64,000 bases of DNA. It comes from Tetrahymena thermophila SB210 (Eukaryota > Ciliophora > Oligohymenophorea > Hymenostomatida > Tetrahymenidae). Made by a program: the position numbers and the translations under genes. The DNA is taken from NCBI RefSeq assembly GCF_000189635.1, contig NW_002476477.1, positions 1 through 64,000 of the forward strand, given 5' to 3'. Shown here piece by piece: positions 13,142 to 27,500 of the stretch. Numbering within the stretch: the stretch's first letter is position 1; each line of letters begins with the position of its first letter. The notes below the pieces were generated by a model. It did not search any database. It was not told where the DNA came from and was given only the letters and a program-made list of their open reading frames with translations.

Positions 13142-16100
13142 ATGAATTTAATTTATCGAATATTTATTTGTTTAAGCTTAGTAAAGCTCTCTCATTAGTA
13201 AGTATGCCCTTTCGACTTCAACTTAGGATATTCATCAAGAAATTGCTAAGGAACAAGCTCTGAAAATGTTGTTTTAGGTGGTGAATTATTCTACTTTAAA
13301 GATTAAGATTAATTTTCTAATCTTATGGTTAATTATGGAAGCTCTGGATTATTTGGAGTATGGAATTTAACTGACGCTAGTCTCCTCTATTCCACTACTT
13401 ATTATTAAGATTAAAATATTGAATTTCATTCAATCTTTGTTGATTAGTAAGTCAATTTTTCTGATCCAACTATATCTTAGACTTTTGTTTACATTGTTGA
13501 TTAAAGATTGAACGTATATTAGTAAAGCCTTTATTAGGATTAAGGTAAGCTCATCCTTTAAGGCTCATCTATGGTAAATAACTTCCCTATATAAATTAAA
13601 TTATGTTACAATATTAGAAAAAACATCCTCTTCTACCCTTAAGATAATTATGTAAGCTTTTTATTTTCCTTAAACAATTAAACCATCATAAACAAGCTTT
13701 AAATGAAACATTAATGATCTATATTTTTTTAAAATATTATTTATAGCTAAAACAATTTTATACATTATTATTAAATAAATATTTATAAGAAAGAAAAAAA
13801 ATTATTATTAATTAATAGGTCTACTAAAGAAAAAATAATTATGATTTTTAAGTAGAAATAGACTCTTAAGGAATTCAATGCGAAAGTGATTTTAATTAAG
13901 AATTTATTTTTATTCTTTCTTCTTAAAGCTTTATTTACGTGATAAATCAGAATTCTTTTTAAATAGAAAAGTAATTTTAATTTAATTAAGGGAAGATCAG
14001 TTATTTACAATTTAATTAAAATTATTGGTTGACTTTCATAAGTTAAAATAAAAGCAATTACTTAATTTACTTATTAGATTAAAATGTGAATCCTGTTCTA
14101 TTATTTTCTACTCCTAATTAAATTAACGATTATGGATTTCTAAAGAATAATACTTTAATTGCTTGCGGGACAAACTCATTAATTTAATTTGGCAATTATT
14201 CAGTTAATCCTTTAGCTTAAGGAATCGATACTACTGACTATGATTACAAAAATATTTAGCCTGATCTTGATATAAGTTAACTTAATTATACTAATTTAGT
14301 TATTGGAGACGATTACACAGTATTTTATGGGAGCCAATCAGTTATAACTATAGTAATAAATACAAATCTAGTTGTATAGCTTCACAAATATTTAGGAGCT
14401 TCGTAATATTTTATATTTATTTTAATATAATTTTCTTTTGTAATAAAATTAAATTTAATGAAAATTATTTTATTTATTTCAGGTTGCTAGTTGGATTGAT
14501 TCCTAAAGCTGTTATTGAGGGTTCATTGCTAAAAACTTTATCATCAAGCGGTCTTTTATTTTTGGAGATGTCAAATGGATAATTAAAAAAGCACACAAGT
14601 TGTTTTAGGGCTTTATCTGTTTATGAAGAAAAAATAGTTGGATTATATTTTGATGATGAATTGCTTAGAGTATATGCCCTTGAAAACTAAGGAAAATTAG
14701 GATATTTTGGTTACCCTAAAGGAGAATACCTGACTCAGTACTATAATCTTTCACAAAATAGCGCATGGAATTATAATAAAGTAAATGAGAAAATTAAATT
14801 TATTAATTTCTAATTTATTAATATGAAAATATTTGAAGTTCAAATATGATTAATTATGAGATAAAAAATTTGGTTTGGCTTTTTTAATTTTGAATGCAAA
14901 TTTCTTAATTGGAAAAGTTTATTTTAACTTTAAGTAACAAATATACACATATTTTAATATACTTATAAATATATTATACAAATTTTATATGAAATAATTT
15001 TGAGATAAGTTATTAGAAAATATAAGTTTCATTTACTTAATGAAATTTCTTATTTATATTTTCTAATAATGATCTATTTTTAAACCAATATTTATTTAAT
15101 ATTATATTCTAAATAATTTATTTATTTTTTATTATTTATTAAATAGAAAGCAGATTAAATATACATTTGGGGTACTGGAGGTCCTTCTAATTTTGTTGTT
15201 GTAACTTCATATCTTAATGGAACATATTTGGGATAGCTTTAATTTAATGATAACTTTACTGTTAACAATGTCTACTATGATAATTATTTAGAAATTATAA
15301 TCGTGGTTGATCCGACTTAAAGCATATAGGCCTTTAGCCTTTAAAATTTTTTAAAGGTTTATGAATAATCAATCGAAAACAATAATATTTAAATCTTTTA
15401 AAGTTAATTGGGTGTGATTATTATTTACTAATCTATTATTTAAATATTATCCAAAGGATAAACTAATTAATATCTTTCTATTAATAATTTGAACTTAAAA
15501 GAATTTATATTCGAATAAACTTACTTTGACTCTATCTCAAACTCTTTAATTATGGCAAAAACAGATAAAACAATATAAGTACTTTTTACTATTTTAATTG
15601 ATAAATTTATTTCATGGTTTTTGTAATTTTCAATTATTTTTTGTAAAAAAAAATATATATTTAGGTATTCAGCATAGATAGTTAATTTAATGCAATTAGC
15701 TAAAATTTGTCAATTTTAATGTAGAATAATTAAATAATCTCAAATATTTGCTATGGAAATCAATACCTAATTATTTTAATGAATCTTCCTAATCAAGTAG
15801 TTGTTATAAATAAACAAACAAATAAATAAAGTATCATCAATAATTTAACTATAATTCCAAGCCAATGCTTACTTCTGCTTAATGAGGATCTTCTTTTAGT
15901 TATTTCTAATATAAGTGATCTGTTGTTTATGAATGTCTCGTCTTTAAACATTTTAAAAAATGATGTTTTAGATGAGTTAAGTAGTGTTTCTTTAATTGAA
16001 ATAGATTTTTAAGAAAATTTATTAATAATATTGCTTTCTAGTTCAAAGATTATTAGCTATGATTACATCTAACTAAAATAAGTAAATTATAATTAATTAT

Positions 16101-19100
16101 TTATTAAAATATTTAAAATTTTATTTGAAAAGGTTTGCGATTGGACACCAGTAAATGCTATTACTGTTTCTACATTCTAGATAAACACAAATTATAAAAT
16201 GATTGTTTATGGCTCGGGTATTTTAATATATTTTACTGATTACTCTTAGAAGAAATTAATAAGTGAAATTCAATTATCAGAAGGAGCTTAAGGAGGGGTT
16301 GTTGATTTATAAACAAACAGCTATTTTGTTTACACAAATAAAATTTATTAATTTGATCTTTAAACAAATAATTTAATCCAAGTTTCTATATTTTAGGTAA
16401 TTCTTTTATTTAGTTTACATTTTTACATTTTAAAAATAAAATACTAGCATGATGATATAATTACATAATTAGAAATAATTTATGAATGGAACATAATAAT
16501 AACATCTTCATTTGATAACACTATGGCAGTATGGAGTTACCCTGAATTATAATTTATGCAAAGATTATACCACGATCCAGTAGATTGTGTAAAAGTAAAT
16601 AATTTTGAAGTAGAATTAGAAAGAAACAGAGTATTCTCAGGTTGTAGGTATGGAAGTGTTTACATCTGGAAGAAGTATGCTTTAAATAATACTTTTTATT
16701 TAGGAAATGATTTGTAATATATCTTAACAAATTGGAATGTAACGTCAATTATAGTTGATAACTCGAATGATTACTTATTTTTGATTGGAGTAATTTAAAT
16801 TCATCTTAAACTTTTATTGCTTTTAAATCTGTTTTAAACAAATTTTAAATATTTTTTATACTAATAAAGTGGTACTGGTATCCATTAATAATCTAACTAA
16901 GTACAGTAGAGTAATCAATTAATGTTATTGCAATGTTATAAGGTATAAATGCTGTATACGACAAGCTTAATTAGTGCTTAATACTTTCTGATTAAGATGG
17001 AAATGTTTGGAATTATAATATTACTTCAAGAACTTATATTTTCAATAAATAAAATGCAATTCATCAAGTATTTTTATTTTTAATCATGCAATCATTTAAT
17101 TTTTATTTTTCAAGGGTTGGGTAAATTAATTAGTTATTGATCCAGCAAATTAAATTTTTGCAAGTATGGGTGATGATTGCTCGATTTAAATATGGCCTTA
17201 TAACTCTGATAAGAGCTAAATACCTTTATTTTTTTTTAGGAATACAGCAAAAATACAATCTGGAAAATTGGATTTAGTATATTTTTAAACTTTTATAATT
17301 TATTATTTAAAAACTTTACTATTTAAAGAATAACTAGATATTGATTATTTCAGATGCCAATTATAATATTCTATTGCTCAAATATCCTTTGCTATATGTT
17401 ATTAAATCCTTTGATTCACACACTGCTTAGATAAACTCGTTTATAATTAATTGGAATTAATTTCTAGTAAATTTAATTATTTTTAAATTATAGATAAATA
17501 TTTATTTTGTTTTACAATTAGATTTTATCTTTTTCAAATGATAAAACTGTAAAATTTTGGGAATATGAGCTTGGAATTGAAGAAAAGTACTTTTAAATTA
17601 TATAAAGAGCTACTTCAGTAATGAGTTATGCCTATGATGAAACAGAAAACACAATATACTATGTTAGATCTGAAGGAAATGTATAAAAGTGGTCGATCAT
17701 GAGTGAGTAGACAGAAAATGGGTTTAATTTGTAATATAATGATAGATATAATAATACTATATTTTTAATCAACGATGAAGTTTTTATTTTAGCTACTACA
17801 AAATAATTAAAGTTAATAATGAAATAAACTTTAGAAGTACTTGAAAGTATACAAGTGGAATGCTCTCATAGTATAAATATATATGATATTATTATTTGTG
17901 GTTATCATTCTAAGTTGACCTCTTTTAAGCTAATCTAAACTAATATAAATAACAATTATAGCTTCTAATTAAAATATTTGTATTAATAAAATTTGGATTA
18001 TCCATTGTATAAACTACAGAATGGAATTAAATCTAAAACTGAATTCCTAATTATTCTTGTAAACCATTCTATTTCTTTCATAGAAAGCTCTACAGGTTTA
18101 GTAACTAAATCATTTCCTCTTATTCACAAATAAGTTATTGTAGAATTAATAATATTTAGCTAACAAATTATATTTAGCTATTCCTTTGATGGCTAATTAG
18201 TGTAATATGACATATAATAAAATAAAGTTTTAATTTATAGAATAATTTAGTTAAATTATCCAATACTTTAAGTGGTAATAAACGCAGATTATATTTTAGT
18301 GAATCTAAAAAAGTCAAACTTCTGTTAAATCTATAAAAATGACAATTCGACAGTTTTTACATTACTATCTCTTATTTAAGCAGCTTCTCGCTGGCAAACA
18401 AATTAATAAATAATTCTCTCTCCAGAAAATTAGACTATTCTTGTGAGTTCTGATTTCTACTACATTTCTTTTGATTATAAATCATTTAAATAGCTTTATT
18501 ATTATCAAAGCAATATTTTTGTAGAAAGCACATTTATGAAAAGAAAAGTTACATTAATTTAATAGAATTAATTCTTTATTTAATAAGGATAATCTTTTAT
18601 AGTCATAGCATCTAGTGATTTGTCTTAGTAAAATATGATAGTTGTCTAAAAAATATTAAACAGAAACTCATTTTATGAAAATATAAATATAAAATTAGAT
18701 TAAATAAATGATTCATATGTAGTTACAGTTCTTTCATTTAACCTTCAAGGATTTAATTATTTAATGACTGATACTCAAGGATAAATGTCATGCTAACAAA
18801 ATTTGTAAGATGCTAATTTTTTTGACATCTACAAGAGAGTTCGCGATTATTTGAATTTGAGGAATAACTTATAAACTGATTATAGTTTATAAATGTCTCA
18901 TTTATTTAATTTAAATATGACTAAGTCATTTACATTTTATGGATTCCCTTAAATAAATTCTAATTTCTAAATGCTTGTACAATTAACAGTCTAAGGAGAT
19001 AATTAAAAGTAATTGATTAATGGATATTTCTATTTCAATTAATTATTGCAATCATAAAATATAGCAAGCTTAAAATTAAATCATTTAATAATTGAACTTA

Positions 19101-22100
19101 AAGATGATGATAATAATGAGTAACTTTCAAGTATTAAATTAAAATAAGTTGAATTTATTTCAAGCTATATAATTTTTAACAATTAATCATTTAATATGAG
19201 TAATTTACAGCTTTTTCACATGAAAAATATAACCATAAACCAATAAAATATATCTTTTTGTTAAAGTGCTTTTATTATTACTAATACTCAATCAATAATT
19301 ATTGAAGATAGTATTATTAACAAAAATACCTTAAATACAACTTCATTTTTTAATTTCAACAATTCAATTACTAACAACCAATCTTCATAGTTCATTTTTA
19401 GCAGAAATTAAATATTAAATAATAAGTTAAATTAAAGCTCAATTTTTTTATTTGAATTTATAAGTGATGTTGTTTTTCAGAGTAACCAAATCGAAGACAA
19501 CTTTAGTGAGGAAAGCTCTTATTTAATATAATCATTAATTACTACTAAAATAATTATTTCAAATATGTATTTTAATAACAATATAAATTTAGCAATAATA
19601 AATAATTAGAAAATATTAAAGACTATTCAAAATTCTTTGATGTTTACTATTGAGGTTGAGAATAATTATTTAGAAATATCAAAAAGTATTATAAACTAAA
19701 ATAGATATTTAGCTACAGATAGTTATATGATTTATTCTAATTCATCACAAATTTTACTATAAGATACATAAATAAATAAATTGATTAGTAACTCTATGAT
19801 TAGTTTAATAACCTTATTATCTTAGAATTTGTAATTAAACTAATTAAGTGCTTCAGAAAGTCAATCATAAATTTAACCTTTTTTCTCTATTAGTTTGAGC
19901 AAAGTTTGGATATAGTAGTCTTCATTTGACTCAAATAGCCTTCTTAATCAATTTCTAGGAGGAGGTGTTTTTTACTTTATATCTTCTTAAGTAAATATTT
20001 CAAACAGTACATTTTCTAAGAATTCAGCCTAAAGTAATTATTATTATTTTTTTATTATTTTATGAAATATATAATTATCTATTTAGATGGAGGATCTCTT
20101 TATTTTATTGACTAATGTGATGGCTTAATTTCTAATACTACTTTTATTAGCAATTATGCTAGGGAAAATGGAGGAGTGCTTATTCTGAATAACTCTGATA
20201 TTCAAATATAAAAGACAATCTTTTAATTTAATAAAGCTTTGATAGGAGGAGTTGTAAGGTATTTAACATTTTAACCAAAGTTTTTGTAAAAAAGTAGTAA
20301 AAACAAAGTTTTAGATTCATGCGGAACTACTTTTGAAAATGTTTGTTTATAAAATTAAGGTTAGTTTTATGGAAATAATTTTGGTTCTTATCCATAAACT
20401 ATTAAAATAAATAATATAACAGTAGAAAATAATGGAGTATATACGTTTTAAAATGTGCAAAGTGGAACTTAAGGCCAAATTTTAGAAATTTAATTGTTTG
20501 ATGAAGAAGGAGATATAGTAAAAGTATAAAATAGTGATAGTTTGCCATCTAGTATAGCTTAAGAGTTTTAATATTATTAAGTTGCTCTATATGAACTATA
20601 TTAAGTAAACTAATTGCAAGATATTTCTTTAAGAAATTTAAAGTTAGACGGCACTACATTAAAATAATTTTAAACTGATAAATTCCTTTTAAACTAATAT
20701 TCATCATCAGGTAATAGATTTAAACAATAAAAATGTTAAAAATATACTTATTGCTATTTTTAAATCACTTATATTATTATCAAACAAATTTTAACAAAAT
20801 AATTAATTATTATTGAATTAAAAGCTATCACAATAAAATATACAAATTATATTAATAATTTAATAGAAAGAAAATTTTTTCTAAAAATTAAATATTAAAA
20901 AATTTATTGAATAATCTGAAAAAACATAAAAATAATTTTAAAAAAATTAGGATAACTTGGAAAAAAAGGAGAAGCTGTTTTATTTATCTATGGATTTGAG
21001 CTTTTATCAAACTAGAGTTTAAGATTTACTGATTCTATAGTTATTTTTATCAATTACATATTTAGATAGTGCTAGGTAGGTGAGATAATATAGCCTGCTT
21101 GCACTAATTGCTCTTTAGCAAATTGTTACACCTGTTAAAATGGGACTTACTCTATTTAAGATCCTACATAAAATTCAAATAATTTACAATGTAAACCATG
21201 CGATTATAAATCTTGTGATTCTTGTGAGGGAAATAAAATATCTTTAAAGAAAGGATTTTGGAGATTAAATAAATACGATGACAATATCATTCCTTGTGGT
21301 AAGTCAATAGATTTATGTACCGGTTAAGAGGATACTAATTATTGCTCTGAAGGGTAATTTTGAAATTTAAACATAGATTTATATACAAATATTTCTTATC
21401 TAAATATAAAGATAAATAGGTCCTTTATGTTAGACTTGTGATTATTTAGGATAATTTTGGAATAGCTCATATGCTTAAAATAATTTAGATAATAAATGTT
21501 TTAAGTGTGGTTCCGAATCATAATATATAGCTGCATAGTTCTTTCTTAGCATTATAACATTATTATATTTGACATATATTTTTTATGAGACAAAGGTAAA
21601 TCTAAATTTGATGGCTAAAGCTCTAATTTTAGATAGAATAGGACTAATAAGACTAGGAACTTCAGGATAAATAGGTGAAAAATCTTTTTACAGTAGAATT
21701 ATGATTAGATATCTATAAATATTTCTAAGTATCTCTACTTTGAGTCCTCATTCTATTTTTAATGTTTAGATCACTTCAATATTCTCACCTGTAAGCTCAA
21801 ATTAAAATTTACTTGACTGTATGTTAAGTAAATTTAGTAATACAGTCCCAGTTTATTATTATAAAGTGCTATTTTTTGTGGCGATTCCTTTCATCATAAT
21901 TCCTTTAGGATATATATTTTATAATTTAATCATATTTATTTTAAGTTACTTTACCAACCAAACTAGAACTTCTTATAATTATGAATACAAAGTAAATTTT
22001 ATTATTTAATATTTTTCATAATTTTAACACTATTTATTAAACATAAAAGAAAGATGCATCTATAATATGTTTTATATTTCTTTTCTTCTTTTTGTAGCAG

Positions 22101-23733
22101 AGTACATTTGAATCTTTAGTTTAACCATTTACATGTAAGCAAATAGGAAGTTAGTATTTAATAAGCTATTACTTGTTAGAAAAATGCTATTCTTCAGATC
22201 ATATATTTTTAATTGGAGTGGTTATTCTACCAGCAATTTTTTTATGGATAATTTTAATTCCAGGTATATTAATGTGGAAAATTTGGAGCAAATCTTAGTA
22301 GCAGGATAATTTTTCATAAGAATTTTATTTAACAAAAAAAGTATAAATTAATTAAAACAATAATAATCTATTAAAAATTTATTTTAATAAAAGTATGGAT
22401 TTCTTTTTTATGGCTATAAAAGAAATTTTTATTTATGGGAGTTTTTGTCTATGAATTTAAGACTAATATTAGTGTTTCTTGTATAATATTTTGATGAAGA
22501 TATTCTCAGCAGAGCTTCTTTAATGTTGGTTTTCCTTTACTTGTATCTTATGCTTTTGCAAAAACATAAAGTAATTTAAGTTTCTTAATCAGAACTAAGA
22601 TTTATTAATTTTATTTTAAAGCCTTATTAAAAGAGTAATTACTTTAAGATAGACATGCTATTTTCTTAAATATGTTGTCTCCTTACAATAATAAGCATTT
22701 TATTAAATGTCTTACAATCAGATATATTTTTATATTTTGGATAGATAATAATCTATATTCTTTAGCTGGTTGCTTTCTTGAGAATTTTTTTAATGTATTT
22801 AGATGCTTAAATTAGATTAAATTACCATAACTTAAAAAAAAAAAAGTTAGTATAATGCTTCAAAGCCATTTTATTAAGAGACTGTTTAATAAATAGGATT
22901 TTCAAGAGTATTTTAAAAAGATATTTATTATATTTCTATTTATTAATATTTCATACTGAGGATAATTCATTTAAAAAATTCAATAATTTCTAATTACTAA
23001 GACTTTGGCTTCAAGATTTTATTCAAAAAAAAAAGAAAAATATTTAGGCTTCTTTGATTTAGAGTTTGAAAACTTAAGAAAATTATTTAAAAGATTTTTC
23101 TCCACAAAGTAACTCTTTAAGAAAGACTCTACTTAATAATAGATCACCTAAAAATTTTCTACTAATATAAAACTCTACTTAATCGTGCCTTAAAGATAAC
23201 TCTCCATAAAGATAAAGCACATATAAAAATTAAAAATAAACCTTTTAAATAAATGATATCAAAAGTAGTAATATTAACTTTACACCATTAAATTCCCTTA
23301 ATACTAAAAAGTTAGGACAAAAAATGTCCTAAAAGCTAATTTAAATGCAGCAATTAGATTTTGAGTCTTAAATTAGCGAATCTTATTCAGAATTTGGTAG
23401 GCAAGATTCAATACAAAATTAAGATTTATATTATTTTAAAGTTAAAAGTAATAATTTTATTTATTTAAATTTTATTAAAACATAAAATTATTTTAACTGA
23501 AAAATTTAGAAAATTCAAGAAATATTACTTAATTTAATAATTAAGAATTTATTCAGACAAATAAAAATGACTTGGAATTAGAATCGATATTTTTAAGTGT
23601 ATAAGCTACATAAAGACAACAAACAATCGTCAATGCTAATCAAGTAAATATTTTTGAGCTTTTATTTTTTAATTTATTTTTTTTTAAGTGTGAAATAGTT
23701 GACAAAAACCAAATAAACAAATTGAATGACTGA
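13142..23733 (+). CDS. Giant surface protein: propeller, beta-helix, Cys-rich, multi-TM (copy 1)
   Basis: A multi-exon gene of several thousand residues starts at ATG 13142 (signal peptide MNLIYRIFICLSLVKLSHQ) and ends at TGA 23733. Introns fixed by phase include 13652-13818, 14403-14482 and 14781-15146; a further one (about 21357-21410) ends just before EGQIGPLC. In order: a beta-propeller/WD-like region to about 17900 (for example VWSYPEL and VKFWEYE blades); a parallel beta-helix at about 18900-20700 with FSKN, FISN and FQFN alternating with GGGVF, GGSLY and GGVLIL, the FxxN/GG pattern of Pmp-type adhesins; a Cys-rich growth-factor-receptor-like module at about 21060-21520; then several membrane spans (21540-22800) with the motif YGFLFYGYKRNFYLWEF; and a Ser/Gln-rich cytoplasmic tail. 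It probably sits in the plasma membrane with a large ectodomain. Ligand and role are unknown, and the middle exon joins are not all resolved. Confidence 0.8.
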
Positions 23734-24573
23734 ATTTTATAAATTCATTCATATTTTTATATTTGATTTTTATAAATTTGTAAAATGTAGCTATTAATAC
23801 TGTAATTTTTATTTAAATCATTTAATAATAATTATTATGGCTGTTTTTAAATTAAAAAATATTTTTTTATAATCATTTTTTAAAACTTTATATGTATTCG
23901 CAAATTAAATATTTTTATGATATTTTTAAAGAAAAAAATTATTTTTTCTCAATCTAATTTGGATTATATTTTTCTTGAAAGAAACAATAAATTTTGTATT
24001 TATTAAACAAATGGCAAATTATATTAATATAATGGAAGTTAAATGAATAAATTGATGATTCTTTGAAGTTTTTATAATAATAAATTGGATTAATTGTTAG
24101 TTGATAGTTAATATATTAGTAAAAATATTCTTATTTATAAATATTTTAAAAAATTTCTTATAGAAACTTACTTTACATTTTTTTTAAACTGAAAATTATA
24201 ATCTTTGTTAACTTACCAAAAAAATATTTTTATTATTAATATTTTTTGGGTTAAACATTTAAACGAACAAGGAATTAGTGAAAATATAAACAATAATTGT
24301 TATTTTATATTATCAAATTTGATAAAAAGTAAATTTGATGAAACTCATATGAATTGAGAGGAATTAAAATTTTCATAAAAAAAACTTAAATAATCAACCA
24401 GAAAATATATTTAAATAACATAAAGTCAATTTATTTCATTGTTTGAAAATTATCAAAAAAATTTAATAAATTACAATTAATAAGTATCAAACAAAAAACC
24501 TTAAAACACATACAATTTATAACTTGATTTAAATAAGTATAATCAAATAAAAATATCATTTTACAACAAATAA
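23734..24573. other. Spacer between the two giant genes
   Basis: This 840-base AT-rich spacer is the downstream flank of copy 1 joined to the upstream flank of copy 2. Its second half matches 12240-13141. It should hold the polyadenylation region of the first gene and the promoter of the second. I see no gene or RNA in it. Confidence 0.6.
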
Positions 24574-27500
24574 ATGCATTTAATTTATCAAATATTTATT
24601 TGTTTAAGCTTAGTAAAGCTCTCTCATTAGTAAATATGCCCTTTCGACTTTAACCTAGGATATTCATCAAGAAATTGCTTAGGAACAAGCTCTGAAAATG
24701 TTATTTTAGGTGGTGAATTATTCTACTTTAAATATTAAGATTAATTTTCTAATCTTATGGTTAGTTATGGAAGCTCTGGATTATTTGGGATATGGAATTT
24801 AACTGACGCTAGTCTCCTCTATTCCACTACTTATTATTAAGATTAAAATATTGAATTTCATTCAATCTTTGTTGATTAGTAAGCCAATTTATCTGATCCA
24901 ACTATATCTTAAACTTTTGTATATGTTGTTGATTAAAGATTGAATGTATATTAGTAAAGCCTTTATTAGGATTAAGGTAAGCTCATCCTAAAAGGCTCAT
25001 CTATAGCAAATAATTTACCTATTTCAATAAAATTATGTTATAATATTAGAAATAACATCCTCTTCTACCCTTAAAATAATTATGTAAGTTTTTTATTTTC
25101 CTTAAACAATGAAAATATCAAAATAAGCTTTAAATTAAACATTATTAAATGATCCTTGTTTTTAAAAAATATTATTTACAGCTAAAACAATTTTATACAC
25201 CACCAATATTTAAATTTATATGAAAGAAAAATAATTATTATTTATTTATAGGTCTACTAAAGAAAAAATAATTAAGATTTTTAAGTAGAAATAGACTCTG
25301 AAGGAATTCAATGCGAAAGTGATTTTAATTAAGAATTTATTTTTATTCTTTCTTCTTAAAACTTTATTTACATGATAAATCAGAATTCTTTTTAAATAGA
25401 AAAGTAATTTTAATTTCATTATAAGAAAATTAACTATTTATAATTTAATTAAAATTATTGGTTGACTTTTGTAAGTTAAAATAAAAGCAATTACTCAATT
25501 TACTAATTAGATTCAAATTTTAATTCTGTTTTACTATTTTCTACTCCTAATTAAATTAATGACTATGGATTTCTTAAGAATAATACTTTAATTGCTTGTG
25601 GGGCTAACTCATTAATTTAATTTGGCAATTATTCAGTAAATCCTTAAACTTAAGGAATCGATACTACTGATTATGATTACAAAAATATTTAGCCTGATTT
25701 TGATATAAGTTAACTAAATTACACTAATTTAGTTATTGGAGATGATTACTCAGTATTTTATGGGAGCCAATCAGTTATAACTGTAGTAATAAATACAAAT
25801 CTAGTTGTAAAACTTCATAAATACTTAGGAACTTCGTAATATTCTTTATTTATTTTGATATTATTATTCTTTTGTAATAAAATTAAATTTAATGAAAATT
25901 ATTTTATAATTTTAGGTTGCTAGTTGGACTTATTCCAAAAGCTATTATTGAGGGTTCATTACTAAAAACTTTATCATCAAGCGGTCTTTTATTTTTGGAG
26001 ATGTCAAATGGATAATTAAAAAAAAACACAAGTTGTTTTAGGGCTTTATCTGTTTATGAAGAAAAAATAGTTGGATTATATTTTGATGATGAATTGCTTA
26101 GAGTATACGCCCTTGAAAACTAAGGAAAATTAGGATATTTCGGTTACCCTAAAGGAGAGTACCTGACTCAGTATTATAATCTTTCATAAAATAGCGCATG
26201 GAATTATAATAAAGTAAAAGATAAAATTAAATTTATTATATTCTAGTTTATTAATATGAAAATATTTTTGAAGTTCAAATATGATTATTTATGAGATAAA
26301 AAATTTTGTTTAGCTTTTTTTATTTTGAATTGTGAATTTCATTATTGGAAAAATTTATCTTAACAATAAGTGCTAAATATACGCATATTTTAATATACTT
26401 AAATTAAAGTATTATATTAATTTTAAATCAAATAATTTAGCGATAAGATATTATAAAATAAAATAAAATATTTTATTTAATTAATGGAATTTCTTATTTT
26501 TAATTTTTAACAATATTCTATTCTTAAACAGATATTTAAAATTATATTTTTTATTCTAAATAATTTGATTATTTATTAAATAGAAAGCCGATTAAATATA
26601 TATTTGGGGTATTGGAGGTCGTTCGAATTTTGTTGTTGTAACTTCATATCTTAATGGAACATATTTGGGATAGCTTTAATTTAATGATAACTTTACTGTT
26701 AACAATGTCTACTATGATAATAATTTAGAAATTATAATCGTAGTTGATCCGACTTAAAGCATATAGGCTTTTAATTAAAAAAATTTTTTAAAGATTTATG
26801 AATAATCAATCAAAAACAGAAATATTTAAATCTTTTAAAGTTATTTGGGTGAGATTATTATTTATTAATCTGCGATATAATTATTAACCAAAGGATAAGC
26901 TAATAAATACCTATTGATAAATAATTTGAACTAATAAGAATTTATATTTGAATAAACTTACTTTGACTCTATCTCCAACTCTTTAATCATGGCAAAAACA
27001 GATTAATCAATCTAAGTATTTTTACTATTTTAATCAATAAATTTTATTTATGGTTTTTTTATTTTTCAATTATTTTTTGTAAAAATTTATTTAGTTACTC
27101 AACATTGACAGTTAATTAAATGCTATTAGCTAAAATTTGTCAATTTTAATGGAGAATAATTAAATAATATCAAATATTTGCTATGGAAATCAATACTTAA
27201 TTATTTTAATGAATCTTCCTAATCAAGTAGTTGTTATAAATAAACAAACAAATAAATAAAGTATCATCAATAATTTAACTATAATTCCAAGCCAATGCTT
27301 ACTTCTGCTTAATGAAGAACTCCTTTTAGTGATTTCAAATATAAGTGAACTGCTATTCATGAATGTTTCATCTTTAAACATTTTAAAAAATGATGTTTTA
27401 GATGAATTAAGTAGTGTTTGTTAAATTGAAATAGACTTATAAGAAAATTTATTAATAATATTGCTTTCGAGCTCTCATATCATTAGTTATGATTACATAT

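Noticed and set aside
16554-16748. Minus-strand short frame, repeated at 27985-28179
   Set aside because: It occurs twice only because the plus-strand exon beneath it was duplicated.
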